NCBI GenBank assembly: GCA_948567375.1
Contig: OX419756.1
Location: 14,699,001-14,763,000 of the forward strand
Direction of reading: 5' to 3'
Origin: Lunularia cruciata
Taxonomy: Eukaryota; Streptophyta; Marchantiopsida; Lunulariales; Lunulariaceae
Length of the DNA stretch: 64,000 nucleotides
The translations under genes and the position numbers were made by a program. Positions 52,162 through 63,969 of this stretch are shown here, piece by piece. The notes under the pieces are model-generated. The model was not told the origin of the DNA. It searched no databases and saw only the letters and a program-made list of their open reading frames with translations. How positions within the stretch are numbered: the stretch's first letter is position 1; each line of letters begins with the position of its first letter.

Positions 52162-54073
52162 TGTGGTACCCACATTTTTCATTTTGGATGAGTTTTAAAG
52201 AAGAAGTGCCTTGCTAAAACCAAATTCAAACCAAATGGAGAAGAAATGAGGGGAAACTTGTATTTTGATCAGGCATGAGGAAGTCAACTTTGTATTGGAG
52301 GAAGAAGGAATTGGATTTGATCAGACCTGAAGAATCTTACTTCGTGTCAGAGGAGTGAAAAACTTGGATCAGACGTTGAAAGAGGGTTTCCTTGCATCGG
52401 TATGGAGGTTACAGGTCAGGATTACTGCAGGGGCTGTATCTTGTTGAAGAAAAGTTCAAATTAAATATGCTATATCTCGTTGGAGGCATCTTGTTCAAGG
52501 CTTTCCATTGCCACTAAAATTGCAAAGTTTGGAGGTCTGTAGAAGAAGTAACAAGCATTTGAAGTTTTGAGAGTAGATGTACAAAGTAGTTGAAGGACTT
52601 CGGGTTGAGGTTCTTTGGGACTTCGGGTTGAGGTTCTTTGGGACTTCGGATTTTGGACTTTGGGTTTGCATGACCTTGGGTCTAAAGACTTTACCTCAAG
52701 AAAAATATGATACCCAAGGTAGTCGGACCTTGGAGTGTAGTGAAGATGACTTTGAGAATCTTGCCAGAGACATTAGAGGAAGTTAGAGTAGAGAAAGAAG
52801 ATATTTAGGATACCCATGACTTCAATTTCAATTCTGATTGAACATAAGATAGAATTAGAAGAGAAATAGTAGTAATGAATTAACCCGCACAATCAGACAA
52901 TAAATGTCTTTGGGTTAGTTACATGAGTAATTAGGGGAAAGTGAGTTGCAAATTGAAGGCGTAGATAGTGTACTCATGCTTTCAATTACAATTCTTGATG
53001 GAAATATAGTAGAATTAGCAAAGGAATTGATAGTAGTGAAACCCAAAGTAGTAGGAATAGGAGTACAAGTGTCTTTGGAGTTGTCTTTCAAGACATTAGA
53101 GAGGAGTGGGTTGCAAGATAAGGAAGTGGATAGGTTACGTACTAGTATAATTGCAGATTTGAGTGAAGAAGTAGTAGAAATAGTGAAGGACTTAGTAGAA
53201 CTAGATATACCCAAAGAAGGGGAGGTAATAGGAAGATCTTTGGGTTTGGAAGCCAAAGTTGAGGTTGACATTGGATCGGAGTAGTAACAGATTTTGAGAT
53301 TTGAAGAGGCAGATATGAAGAGGTGCATTGTCATTTTGGATCTGCAGGTAGGAAAAGTTGTTGTAGAACGATATAATTGTTAGAAACTGTTGAGTGCTTC
53401 ACTATTTAAAGGTGGCATTTTCAGTCATATGTTGCTCAGTGCTCATAATTTTGAGAATAGATGAAGTGAAGCAATGCTCATCATTTGAGCTTAATTTTAG
53501 GTATCAACATTGTGTTTGTGTTTGTGAGTGTTTGGAGAATTTCAAAGTGCAAGTCAATGTGTTTGTTGGATGTTAGATTCTGTAGCCTTGATCTTCATTC
53601 TGTGTGTTTGATCTTAAGTGAAGTGCAATTGGAGCAATGCCTTGATAGATGTGAGAGGAATTGTAGTGTTGGTAGTATTTTGCATTTGTGAGTGCAGTGT
53701 AGAATTGATGTGAAGCAATTTTGATCAAGGAATTTGTGCCTTCAGTGGAGGGGTAGAACACAATGTTCTTAGGCAAAGTCATTTTACAATGAAGTGCCAT
53801 TTTTGGGAGAGACTAAATCATCACAATTAAGATTATTTGGAAAGATTTGATGGAGTTGTGATTAAGTGTGACAAATTGTTGTGATGAGGCTGCAAGTCAA
53901 TGCTTGTTACTCTCTTCTGGGTGTAGTTGCTACTTGAGAGGCTAAAGATACAACCAAGAAGAACCACTTGTTACTTTTTGACTTTGTATTTGACAAATTC
54001 TGAATTGTATCTCTGCAAGAACAAACTCTACTTACTTGATTACCGCAAAAGTGATATTTGCTAGGTTGTAACA
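52162..54073 (+). mobile_element. Solo LTR of H family (H2)
   Basis: 1,912 bp from TGTGGTACCC to GGTTGTAACA, with the perfect 5-bp duplication GTTGA (52157-52161 and 54074-54078). It lies within the methyltransferase of copy D/J. It contains a 26-bp tandem repeat near 52600-52645 and a 112-codon open frame at 52946-53284. The 3' third resembles H1 and H3. Confidence 0.9.
52946..53284 (+). CDS. LTR-borne 112-codon frame, H2 copy
   Basis: Encodes a Val/Glu/Leu-rich peptide with heptad-like spacing (DGNIVELAKELIVVKPKVV, VEIVKDLVELDIPKEG). It aligns with frames in H3 (34452-34833) and, on the other strand, H1. No known domain. Its survival in three LTR copies could be chance or a captured coding exon. 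Expression is not shown. Confidence 0.4.
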   Translation: MQIEGVDSVLMLSITILDGNIVELAKELIVVKPKVVGIGVQVSLELSFKTLERSGLQDKEVDRLRTSIIADLSEEVVEIVKDLVELDIPKEGEVIGRSLGLEAKVEVDIGSE

Positions 54074-54078
54074 GTTGA

Positions 54079-55700
54079 CATCAATAATAAGTCCGGATAC
54101 CGATAGGCCAAGTGTGCCACATGATGTAGAGAGACTTGCCTAGCAATCTCATCTCTCTATACATACAAGTACCTTTGTACTTGTATACTTGCCTATAGGA
54201 CTGCATCTAGTTTGGTGCTAATCCCACCGAACAACTCCAATAGACATACTCCCTCTATTAGATACTGCCAAGCAATGAGTGTGGTATCCAAAGGTGTTAA
54301 GGTAATCAACTCTGGAGGCTCATCCTCACACTCATCTCTTGGTGGTACAAAGGCTCCACTCCAAGCCTGCTGCACCAACCGATCTGCATGTTGCTGTAAT
54401 GCCTTCTTTGAACTCCACAATGGAACATTCAAGGTAGATGTAACAATCCCACCCGTACTCCAAATCCAAGTGATCTCCTTTGGCATTGGAGTATCCTTTG
54501 CATGAGCGTTCCACTCCAATAAATCACCAAGCCAAGTAACTACACCATTGAAAGTTGAAACTGATGTTGCCATGGTCATGGAATGTAGTGAGCCAAGACT
54601 GCCACTACTGAAGCATACTGGTAGGCAACATACACGTCCCTCACCAGACTGCCAACTTGGTCTATAGAAGGCTATCTCCTCCCAATAGTCAATATTGAAA
54701 CCCATGGGGTATAACATTGCTCTCCCAACTAGCACATCATATGACTCAACTATTGTTGCAATAGCCTGAGCTCTCACCACCAAGCTATTAGTTGGATGAC
54801 CAGGCTGAACATGGACAAAAAGCTCCCCACGTGTGATGTATTGTGTCAAACCACCACCTAGAGATGTTTGGATTTGAAATAGACACCTCTCCACATAAAT
54901 CTTCCATAACTCTAGACCGACTACTGTAGCCCTCTACAACATAAAGGGCTGTGCACTAGAGTCTAACAAGACTCTCTATGGTGTATAGACCTTTCTTGAA
55001 GGTCCCACCAAGCAGAAAATCCCCCTTTGGTTATCCAATAGGACAACACCAGGTGTGAACTATGCTCTTTGAAAGGCTGGTCTAGTTGGCAATTCCTCCT
55101 ATCTAGCCGTTATTGCCTACCATAAACCACTAGTCACTGAACGAATCCCATGCTCCTCAACCAAGTCAGCTCCACTACCAACCACCTCAGCTCTAGTAGT
55201 AGGAACCGCATCATCCCTACTCTCAAAAAGCATGGTAGCCAACCAAAACACTAGGGCTAGGTCAACTCCCAAGGTAAACATGTCATTGGCTGAAAACAAA
55301 GGGCAACGCATAATCAGCTGAGCCGCTCCAAACATCATGCTATACTCAATCTATGTAATTATAGGTGGTTGACTAGTAAGTAGTCTATCATGCACTCCAT
55401 CACCACCTACCACACCTGCATTGGGATGTCTAGGAGCCATATATGTCATCTGCAATGCCTCAAATAGCATGGAAGACTAGGGAAGTTTGACATGTCTCCC
55501 AACCTCTCCTCTCTGTGGGTCCAACTCCATTGATGCTCCTTTAGGCTTTGGAGCACGTATTGCACACCTAGTCACTGCTGTAGATGCATCCACCTGAGCT
55601 GCTCCGCACATGAAGTCCAAAGCATCTATATCACCAACATATGAGGTGGAAGCCTCAATACTTAAATCTGATCTCATCTAAGCAATGGCCTTACTAGCCA
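54079..55700 (-). pseudogene. Methyltransferase N-terminus, protease and linker, copy D/J
   Basis: 54193-54894 is open and covers LLELFGGISTKLDAVL (motif I) back to GGGLTQYITRGELFV. The protease catalytic box (LLDSSAQ-type with the Gly changed) is near 54955. Linker pieces at 55117-55338 and 55477-55677 match copy B. Stops and frameshifts separate them. Confidence 0.78.
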
Positions 55701-56628
55701 ATCTCTGCTCCAACTGCTCAATCCGAGTAGCCATAGATGTATCAAAAGTAAGGGCATGTACTACACCTCTACTAGGTGTAGATCCTCTACCACCTTGTCC
55801 TCCATGAACTGGAGCTCCTCTACTACCTGCCATAGCAGCCCTACCACTATGTAACTCCGGGTGTAGGTCAAAGCATCGGTCATTAGTGTGACCAAATCTA
55901 TAGCAATGCTCACAGTGCCTCTATGCTAGCTATGAGCACCAGAGGAATCAGGTCCGCTGCCTTGAGTATACTCTCTCTTATGGTGAGGTCCACCACAATT
56001 CCAACAAGCAACACTACCACTCATTGGTTGCTACTGATCCAAAAATGAAGGTAAGGGTCTAACTATAGTAGGCTCTTCACTCACTCCTTAGGATTTGGGC
56101 TATCCACCCTATCCTCAAAAACCAACTAGGTGTGGTGCACTCTGCTGCACTCTAGAAGAAGTCACAGCTATGGATGAGGTATCCCTACCAAATCCAAATA
56201 TCACCACCCTCTCTTCCATCATGTTGAGCTCAATATGCTCAACCAAACCAAAGACCACTGCCAAAGTAGGCAAAGTAGGCTATAACAACATAACATCATG
56301 AACTCTATGTTGCAACTCCTTGTGTAGTATCCCATACCAAAACTGAACAGCCTAGGCCTCAATAACTCCCTGAGGGAAATTGATCAGCCGCCTCATGCGA
56401 GTGTATGCCTTGCATAGACTCTCTCCAGCCTTCCATTGGAACTCTTGCAAGCTCCTCAACTTGTCAGTCCGCACTCCTTGGTAGTTTTGCCTCAAACACT
56501 AAAAGAACTATGGGGTTAAACTTTGGTACCACACCACCTTGTGCAGCAGTACCTTCACTTGTGGTAACACTATCTCCATCTAGTGCACCTCCACTAGCTC
56601 CACCAACACTACTTGAGCTAGAACTTAT
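55700..56628 (-). pseudogene. Nucleocapsid and capsid C-terminal part, copy D/J
   Basis: Zinc knuckle region near 55860-56020, with a second knuckle decayed (CEHCYRFGHTNDRC, one stop), and capsid C-terminal helices near 56330-56460. It ends in the Ser/Gly linker at TTAT 56625-56628, where element I is inserted. Confidence 0.75.
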
Positions 56629-59031
56629 TGTCGTACTTTTCTTTTCTCTCTCTATGAACACACAAGGTGCCTAGCTATGGAGATTGTAGATTAGAGGTTG
56701 TAGGTAAACCTATAACTACTCGTCTAAACACGTGTATTACCTAACAGTCAGAACCCTCCACTCTTGTTACTAGTATTCTTGCTATCGGTAGGGTAGTGAC
56801 GAGCAACCTAACTTGTCATCACAACATGCACTCCTAGTCTATTAGTCATCACTTCAAACATTACCAAGGAGAAATACAAAACACTCCTAGAAGGAAAGAA
56901 CCTAAGCGCAATGCCCGCACACCAATCCAAACCAATTGGGCGTACAAACAAGCATGCAAGCACAAAGAGGATCCAATCACATGAATGCGGCAACAACTCT
57001 TTGTGCTTTTTGTCACAAAAGAGCTTTAGAGACTTTTTGCTCTATCATCAAGCTAATTTCAACATGTACTCCAAGTCTCCTCCAAGATGTACTTCAGATC
57101 TCAACAAATTCCTACTCCATGTGAGGATTTCTTATGTCTTTTTGATGGGGGAAAACTCTGCACAGCTCATATGAATAAAACTGTTTCTGTATAGCATGGA
57201 TTCAACTAATATAGAATTCAATGGAAAGCCTATGAGATAAAATTTCCAATGATATAAAATAGACTCTAATCAGATAACTAAAACTCCCTTGACAAGCTCT
57301 CAAAGTTGGCTAGGTTTTTGCAACTCTCACCCTAATTTCAAAACCCCCTTTTTAGGGTTTTTCCCTTGGTTCTTGCCAACTTTCCCCTGATTTCTAAATC
57401 AGATGTACACTTGATCCTCAAAAAACACTCTGGAAATCTGAACTCTCAATCATAGTCACAAAAGTGAGAGAATTGACATTGAATTAGGATTGAAGAAAGA
57501 AATGCTCCTCCGAGCTTACGATAGCCTTTTTAGTAAAACTTGTTGCATCATATCTCATTCTCTATGAGTCCAAAGCCAAATAAATTTTCCACAATAGTTG
57601 GTAGTGCTCTTGCTTAACACTCTGCAAATTTTGATGGCCTAATCCAACCCCAATCTCTAGATATGGATCAATTTTTGAGATAGACTAACTTGTGAGCTCT
57701 ACAGACCTAGGTATACTTGATCCAAGACCCTGAATTCTCTATTTGAAGAATTCACATGAAACCTTCACACAAAGGTGCACTCTAACCAAAAATAAGATGG
57801 GAAATTTTTATGGCCTAATCCAACCCCAATCCCTAGATATGGATCAATTTTTGAGATAGACTAACTTGTGAGCTCTACAGATCTAGGTATACTTGATCCA
57901 AGACCCTGAATTCTCTATTTAAAGGAATTCACATGAAACCTTCATACAAAGGTGCACACTCTAACCAACAATAAGACGGGAAATTATCATAAGGTAACTC
58001 AAATCACAACTTGGGGAGTGACCAAAACTCCAAATCTGAGCACTAGCTCTTCTCCATCACCTTACACCTCAAGAGCTTCAACTTCAAGCAACCAGATCTA
58101 ATTTGAGATTGATCTAAAACTAAAATTTCTTATGCTCAATACTATAAGCACTTTATCTCATCTCCAATCCCACTGACAGATAGTAAAAATGTCTCAAGAA
58201 GCTCCATCAATTGCCTACTTTGTGCTCCTGGGTATGAATTTTACCCCTCTTGATTCAATTGATCATATCCCTCTTAGAATCAGCTCAAATCATGTAATTT
58301 TTGTCTTCAGATTGTAGCATGTTAGCTCTTCTTCTTAACCATGTCTTTCATTCTTTGAATGGCTTCCTTGAACTCCTTTGATGGTTAAAAAACTCTAGAC
58401 TTCTCTCTTGGGACCCAATCTCTTTTACATTTGTCCTTTAGTCTTTTTAGTTTTTGACAAATGGACCCCACAACTCCACCTTGAAGCTTATGAGCAAAAA
58501 TTTAGGCATTCCCCAACTATAGAAGCACATATCTTGTCAAGTCCCAAACATGCTCATAAGTAAGCACCAAAAGGATGATAGAATCCGGGTTTCCTATCAC
58601 CAACTCCACAAATACCTCCCCAAAATGTGCCACAAACCAGTCACGTAAGCCATCACGGTGCAAAATCTAAAGCTTGATGAGAAAAGTATTTGGGAGTGGC
58701 AGACTGGGAGCAGGGGACATCTTATGCTAGAATGCTTCCTCTAATGTTCTACCACTTGTGCACTGCTACAACTCTTATTCCCAACGTCCTTCTCCCTCTC
58801 AAGACTCCTCGACTAAAACACACCCTCATCTCTCCACTCGCCCTCATCTTTATTCATTAGTGCTCTCAAACATGATAAGATTGTAACCCACATGGCCAAT
58901 CACATACATGTACATAGATAACTCACATGGCAGCATCTCATCCGTGGGATCTAGCAGACAACCTACCCCACTAATGTGGAGATAAAAATGATAATCATTT
59001 TTTTCCGGGCTATGTAAACCACAACATGACA
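56629..59031 (-). mobile_element. Element I: 2.4-kb non-coding relative of the SDR-MT family
   Basis: Termini on the minus strand are TGTCATG (59031) and GTACGACA (56629), close to TGTCACG and GCACGACA of the main family. The flanks TTAT (56625-56628) and TCGT (59032-59035) fit a 4-bp TCGT duplication whose left CG became TA; copy B reads CTCGTAGG there. A part at 56800-56990 resembles the family leader (plus strand GGATCCAATCACA). No coding domain is present. It looks like a non-autonomous member, but internal A/B repeats are not recognised. Confidence 0.55.
57635..57987. repeat. 176-bp tandem duplication in element I
   Basis: Two head-to-tail copies beginning TGGCCTAATCCAACCCCAAT at 57635 and 57811. 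They differ at only a few positions, so the duplication is younger than most decay around it. Confidence 0.85.
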
Positions 59032-59369
59032 TCGTGGGTATAACCAATCTACTCTTGGCAACCAAGCCTGAAGTGATAAAGACATAGTTTGGAGACCAAC
59101 ACTGTCTCCATAACTCAATCTCTTCCAAATGAGCTCTCCAGAACTCATGGTAGTCATCCATCGGCGGACCTTCTAAGTGCTAAAACAACCCCTTCCATGC
59201 CATGAAGTGTGTAAACAAAGTCAAGTTCTACATCTACTGCAGTTCACACCAACTATCAGTCTCTTGGATGAAGTCATCCAACTCAATGGTACCCACTATA
59301 TCCAAATAATGCCTAGGGCCTTTGGAGGCCCCATAAAACTTGTCCATGTCCCACAACAATAGTGCGAAC
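59032..59369 (-). pseudogene. Gag capsid N-terminal segment, copy D/J
   Basis: Continues copy D/J Gag after element I: HEFWRAHLEEIELWRQCW near 59100-59160, LDDFIQETDSWCELQ near 59234-59290, and MDKFYGASKG near 59330. It ends at 59369 against the F5 LTR. Confidence 0.78.
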
Positions 59370-60058
59370 TGTGAGCCGGCCTGTCTCTCACTCAAGATGA
59401 ACCTCTGATGACTATAATGGTAGCGCATCATGGACTAAGAAGGCAAGGAATCCCAACTCCATCATACTCTTCCAAGGCTAACACTCCAAGACTCAAGACA
59501 TTGCTCACTAGAGAACTCAATGAGAGAGAGATAGTTGCAAATGAAAGGATGATGAGTACCTCCTCACCCCTTGTTTATATACTTGTGAAATAGTTATGTA
59601 CCAAAGTTACTAATTATTTGAGTAACTCAAGTTACTAGACTAAAAGTCAAGTAAAGTCAAAAAGTAGAAAGGAATCCATTCACATGGGCATATTTCCCTA
59701 AGCATGTGGTCTTATCTTGACCCAACCAATAAGTCAAGGATTCCTTCACATGGGCTATCCTTGGACTAAAGAAGAATCCAAAACAAAAAGGCTTGCGGGC
59801 CCAAGAGTTCTCAACTCTTTTTTCAAAGCCAAACACCTAGGAATGATACCAAGTCAACACACTAAAACCAAAATAGTGGTGCTCATCTTTTCTACTTCCT
59901 CTAAAGTAAGGTCCCCTCTATCTTAGCTTTGACTAACTTTAGCTAACCATGACTAATATAGAACCATCCTTTATCTCTATATAAATAATATCTCTTAAGT
60001 ACTTGTAATACCAAGCTAAGTATCACAATACCACACACATGCACAAATGGGTGTTACA
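59370..60058 (-). repeat. 3' LTR of F5
   Basis: 689 bp, TGTAACACCC to GGCTCACA, with the TATATAAACAAGG box near 59570. It matches F2-F4 closely. Confidence 0.9.
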
Positions 60059-60070
60059 TTTACCTCCCGA
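60059..60070 (-). promoter_or_regulatory. Polypurine tract of F5
   Basis: Minus strand reads TCGGGAGGTAAA directly before TGTAACACCC. This confirms which end is 3'. Confidence 0.75.
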
Positions 60071-61224
60071 CTAAGTTTTCACTTTGTCCTCAAAGTGAAG
60101 GTCTCTCTACCTTCTATGGTACATCTTCAACTTATCATGGTTAATCTTATCAAAGTGTCTTCCTCCCAACTCCTTGAGATCATAGGTGTAATTGCCCCAC
60201 ACCTTTTCCACTATGAAAGGTCCAAAGTACTTAGGTAAAAACTTCTTTTGCACTCTCTTGAATCAAATGGAATCAAAAAACATTACCCAATCACCTTCTT
60301 TGAAAGGCTTTACTCTGAAAGAGCCTTGCCTCGTGTCATCGCTCTCCTTTTGTTTCCTTTGGGCTTGCTCCACTCGAACCATAGCAACTACTCTTGCCTC
60401 TTCCAACTCCATGAGTTGATCCTTCCTTGACTTCTCTGCATCACCTCCTTGTGCTTTCTTCAATCTCCTATGAATGCTTTGGAAGGTAGGAAGATCAAAG
60501 TGAATAGGTAAGGTAGACCCAATACCATAAACCAATTGAAATGGAGAATATCCGGTGGAAGTCTTCATGGTTGTCCTATACTCCTACAAAACTGCATGAA
60601 TCCTCTTGTCCCAATGATGTTTAGCCCCTCCATTTTTGCATCTTTGGCCAACATCATGCACAAGGTCTGATTGGTTCTCTCTACCAAGCCATTGGAATTA
60701 GGCTTATAGGATGCAGTTACTCTATGTTTGATAGAGAAATGTCATAGCATGGCTATAGTAATGCTTCTTGTAAACTCTCCTCCTCTATTAGAAGCCAACT
60801 CTAAAGGGCATCCTAACCTAGTGATAATGCATTCATAAAGAAATCTACCCACTTCATCTTCATTCTTACCCCTCAATGGTCTAGCTTCAACCCACTTGGT
60901 AAGGTAATTAGTAACTACCACAATGTACCAATTGTTCCTTGGGGTTCTATTGAGAGGACCTACATAATCGATTCCCCACTTCTCAAAAGGTCCTAGCAAT
61001 GGAATTGATCTAAGTGGTGGAGTGGATGTAGAGTTTCTAGCAAAAGCTTGACAAACATGACAAGTTTTGCAATAATCAAGACAATCCTTGAAAATCCCTC
61101 TCCAATGGTAACCTGCATCTAGAATCTTGAAAGCTGTCACCTTTCCTGCAAAGTGTCCTCCACATACTAAACCTTCATGCAACTCCTTTATGAGTAAGAT
61201 AGACTCTTCCTTACCCACTGCTCT
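60071..61224 (-). pseudogene. Integrase of F5
   Basis: 60742-61218 is open and carries the zinc finger (HEGLVCGGHFAGK then CKTCHVC), WGIDYVGPL with the first Asp and the second box ASNRGGEF, where the catalytic Asp has become Asn. The Glu region (GLVERTNQTLC) follows after a frameshift and stops near 60700. The C-terminal part is open at 60263-60568 (STGYSPFQLVYG, VKPFKEGDWVMFF). A decayed but recognisable DDE integrase. Confidence 0.85.
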
Positions 61225-62775
61225 TCAAAGTAGACCATTTTCTCCTTGGTGAAAAAGAATATCCTCCACCATTGTGTAAGGTCTAGATCTTGCTGCAAGG
61301 GCCTTCCTCTCCCTACCATGCATCCCTTCTGGATAGTTACCTCTTGTCACAAAATCCACAATCTCCTTGTACTCCATTGGAACCTCTTGAGTGACTGAGA
61401 TTGTCATGAGCTCCTCATCCGAGAAGGAATCATCTACTGGCTCATCTCCATCATGATCATAGGCTCTAGATAACAAATCAGCATTTTCATGTTTCTTTCC
61501 TGGCCTATCCTCAATGGTGTAGTCATACTTAGACAAGAGTATCATCCACCTTGCTAGTCTTTCTTCAACATTAGGCTTGTTGAAGATGTATTTCAAAGCC
61601 TTGTGATCCGTGACAATGGTAGCTTTCCCTCCAATCAAGTAGTGTCTAAACTTCTTGAGACCAAAGATCACTGCCAACCCTTCTCTCTTCGTGACAGAGT
61701 AGTTCTTCTCTGCTGAAACCATCTGCCTACTAGCATAAGCTATTGGATGATCATGCACATCTTGGTCTAATTGACTAAGAGTGCATCCTATAGCTACATT
61801 AGAAGCATCAGTGTAGAAGATGAAAGGCTTACTCCAATCAGGTTTAGCAAGAATTGGAGCTACAACAAGGGATTGCTTGAGCTCCTCAAAAGCTTTGAGA
61901 GCCTTCTTGTCCTCCAAAATCACCATGTTATCTACACCCTTCTTCATGTAGATGGTCAATGCATAAGCCTTGTTGGAAAATGAGAAGATGAACCTCCTAT
62001 AGTATCCAACCATCCCCAAGAATTGGCATAACTTTGTCAAGCTTGAAGGGAATGGAAGGTCTGAGATTTTCCTCACCTTCTCAGGATCAACTGCTCTTCC
62101 ATCCTTGGAGATGATGTGCCCCAAAAGTAGACCTTCTTCACATCCAAAAATGCACTTCTCTAGGTTGAGTGATGCATTTGCCTCATCCAAGCGTTGCAAG
62201 ACCTTGATAAGGTGCTCAAAGTGCTCCTCCTTGCTCCCATAGACACAAAAGTCATCAATGAAGGCTCTCACAAATTTCCCAATGAAAGGTTCAAATACCT
62301 TGTTCATGAACAGTTGGAATGTGGCTGGAGCATTGCAAAGCCCAAAAGGCATGACCTTGAAAGCATAAGTTCCCCAAGGTGTGGTGAATGTGGTGAGTTG
62401 TTGATGCTCTAGTGCAATCTTGATTTGGTTATATCCACTATAACCATCTCCAAAAGTATACCTCTCATGACCTGCAACCTCCTCCAAGATATCATCAATG
62501 AATGGCAATGGGTAGTAGTCCTTCTTGGTAACAACATTGAGCTTCTTGTAATCCACACATACCCGAAGCTTGCTATTCTTTTTCTTCACAATGACAATTG
62601 GAGACACCCATTCTGAATTCTCTACCTCAAAGATAAATCCAGCCTCCTTGAGCTTATCAATCTCCTCCTTCACAACCAAAGATATTGGTGGGCTAATGCA
62701 ACGTTGTTTTTCGCGGATTGGTCTTGCATGTGACTCCACCTCTATCTTGTGCTCCTCCAAGGTGACTTCCTTCAA
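61225..62775 (-). CDS. Reverse transcriptase and RNase H of F5
   Basis: Open for 516 codons. RT: SPIVIVKKKNSKLRVCVDYK, FGDGYSGYNQIKI, MPFGLCNAPATFQ and active box FIDD (AFIDDFCVYG, residues about 166-175), then a thumb with QFLGMVGYYRRF. RNase H: FYTDASNVAIG near residue 320, YASRQMVSAEKNYSVTKREG and TDHKALKYIFNK, ending RPGKKHENADLLSR near residue 445. The Met is internal to the polyprotein. It copies element RNA. The F in place of Y in the active box is a variant and not necessarily damaging. Confidence 0.9.
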   Translation of the reverse strand: MKEVTLEEHKIEVESHARPIREKQRCISPPISLVVKEEIDKLKEAGFIFEVENSEWVSPIVIVKKKNSKLRVCVDYKKLNVVTKKDYYPLPFIDDILEEVAGHERYTFGDGYSGYNQIKIALEHQQLTTFTTPWGTYAFKVMPFGLCNAPATFQLFMNKVFEPFIGKFVRAFIDDFCVYGSKEEHFEHLIKVLQRLDEANASLNLEKCIFGCEEGLLLGHIISKDGRAVDPEKVRKISDLPFPSSLTKLCQFLGMVGYYRRFIFSFSNKAYALTIYMKKGVDNMVILEDKKALKAFEELKQSLVVAPILAKPDWSKPFIFYTDASNVAIGCTLSQLDQDVHDHPIAYASRQMVSAEKNYSVTKREGLAVIFGLKKFRHYLIGGKATIVTDHKALKYIFNKPNVEERLARWMILLSKYDYTIEDRPGKKHENADLLSRAYDHDGDEPVDDSFSDEELMTISVTQEVPMEYKEIVDFVTRGNYPEGMHGRERKALAARSRPYTMVEDILFHQGENGLL

Positions 62776-63969
62776 ATCCTTGTAACTGAAAGCAAAAACA
62801 TGGATGAACTTGCGGAAAATCTCCTCAATCTCACCTTCTCCTCCTTGGTAACATTTGGGCCATACTTGAGGGTAGCTAACCTTCTCTCTACCTCCTCAAG
62901 TGTCAATGGTGATTTATCTGGGTCCTTCAAAACCTCTGGCTTAGGTGCAAAATCCATAGCACACAAAGGATACACATCCAAATCAGATTCAGATTCATCC
63001 TCTTCCGTGGAAGTCTCCTCTTCCATGCTTGTGTCCACACCTAAAGCTCCTTCTTCAGAATCTGATTCCCAATAACCAGAAGATGGTGTATCTGAATGTG
63101 AAGTGTTGGTAGTGTTGGTCACACAAACTATGACTCTATGGTTTGATGGCCCAATCCTCAAGTACCCTTTGTTCCATTGATCAGTTGTGCATGCTGCTCT
63201 CAACCATGGCCTCCTAAGAAGTAGGTCATAGCTTGAATCCTTCAAGACTTTGAAAGTCATGAGATTTTGAACTCCCATAACTGAAACTACCACTTTATCC
63301 ATCATCCTTACTGGTCAAACTTGTTTCTTGTTTGCCATGCTCACCACAAATGTTGAAGGTTTTGAGGGTATCATGCCCAATTTCTTCATCAACCTTTCTG
63401 ACATGGCATTGATTGTTGATCTTCCATCAACCAATGCATCTTTGATGTTGTGACCATTCACTCTCACATTAATCTTGGAGGCATATTCACAAGCCTCCCA
63501 TGGTGTTGGCTTGGCATCCAACACCCCCATTGATACTAGAGCTTTTGCCTTCTTCTTCCTCTTGCTCTTTGTAGAACTCAAACCACCTCTAAGCTCCTTT
63601 CTCAAGGTAGGGTTCAAAGCAATTAATTGGCCCACTATGATGTTAGCTTTGTGACTACCAACATCCTCCAACACATTGTAGTTCCATTGTTGCTTTGAGA
63701 TCAAGAAGTCCTCTATTCCCAACTTCTTCCTTGGACTCTTTGGTTGATGACATTGAGGTGTGAGTGCTCCTAGTAGACATAGGAGTATCCTTGCTTGGAG
63801 TAAATCCTTGAGAAGAGTGAACATCCTCTGCAAAACAAGCTCTCTTCTTCTCTTGTGCCAAAAGCTCCAAATTAAGACCCTTAGAGTTTGAGCACTCTCC
63901 CTTCTCATACTTGCTCTCAACCATATCTATGGATGCTATCTCCTTACCTTTGTTTGGATAAGAAGCCAC
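62776..63969 (-). pseudogene. Gag tail and aspartic protease of F5
   Basis: Two frames, 62772-63305 and 63315-63920, are separated by a TGA (63312-63314, minus strand). The protease part has ALVDGRSTINAMSERLMKK, where plant gypsy proteases usually have D-G-G-S, so one Gly is Arg. It continues SSYDLLLRRPWLRAA, typical of the protease C-terminal part. The region 63655-63969 is Ser/Glu-rich and may be the end of Gag. It overlaps slightly with the RT frame. Confidence 0.7.

Larger units (their letters stand above)
36256..59369 (-). mobile_element. SDR-MT retrotransposon, copy D/J (interrupted, 5' end beyond the F5 insertion)
   Basis: Pieces on the minus strand join in the right order: repeats 36256-36830, PHD to RNase H 36960-38957, RNase H/RT 49209-50290, spacer and methyltransferase C-terminal part 50291-50946, methyltransferase middle 51639-52161, methyltransferase N-terminal part to Gag 54079-56628, Gag 59032-59369. 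Breaks coincide with F3 (which holds copy E), F4, H2, element I and F5. Target duplications at F3 (GCTC/GCTT), F4 (ATCT/GTCC), H2 (GTTGA) and I (TTAT/TCGT) support one original element. Its 5' end must lie past the right edge. Confidence 0.8.
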
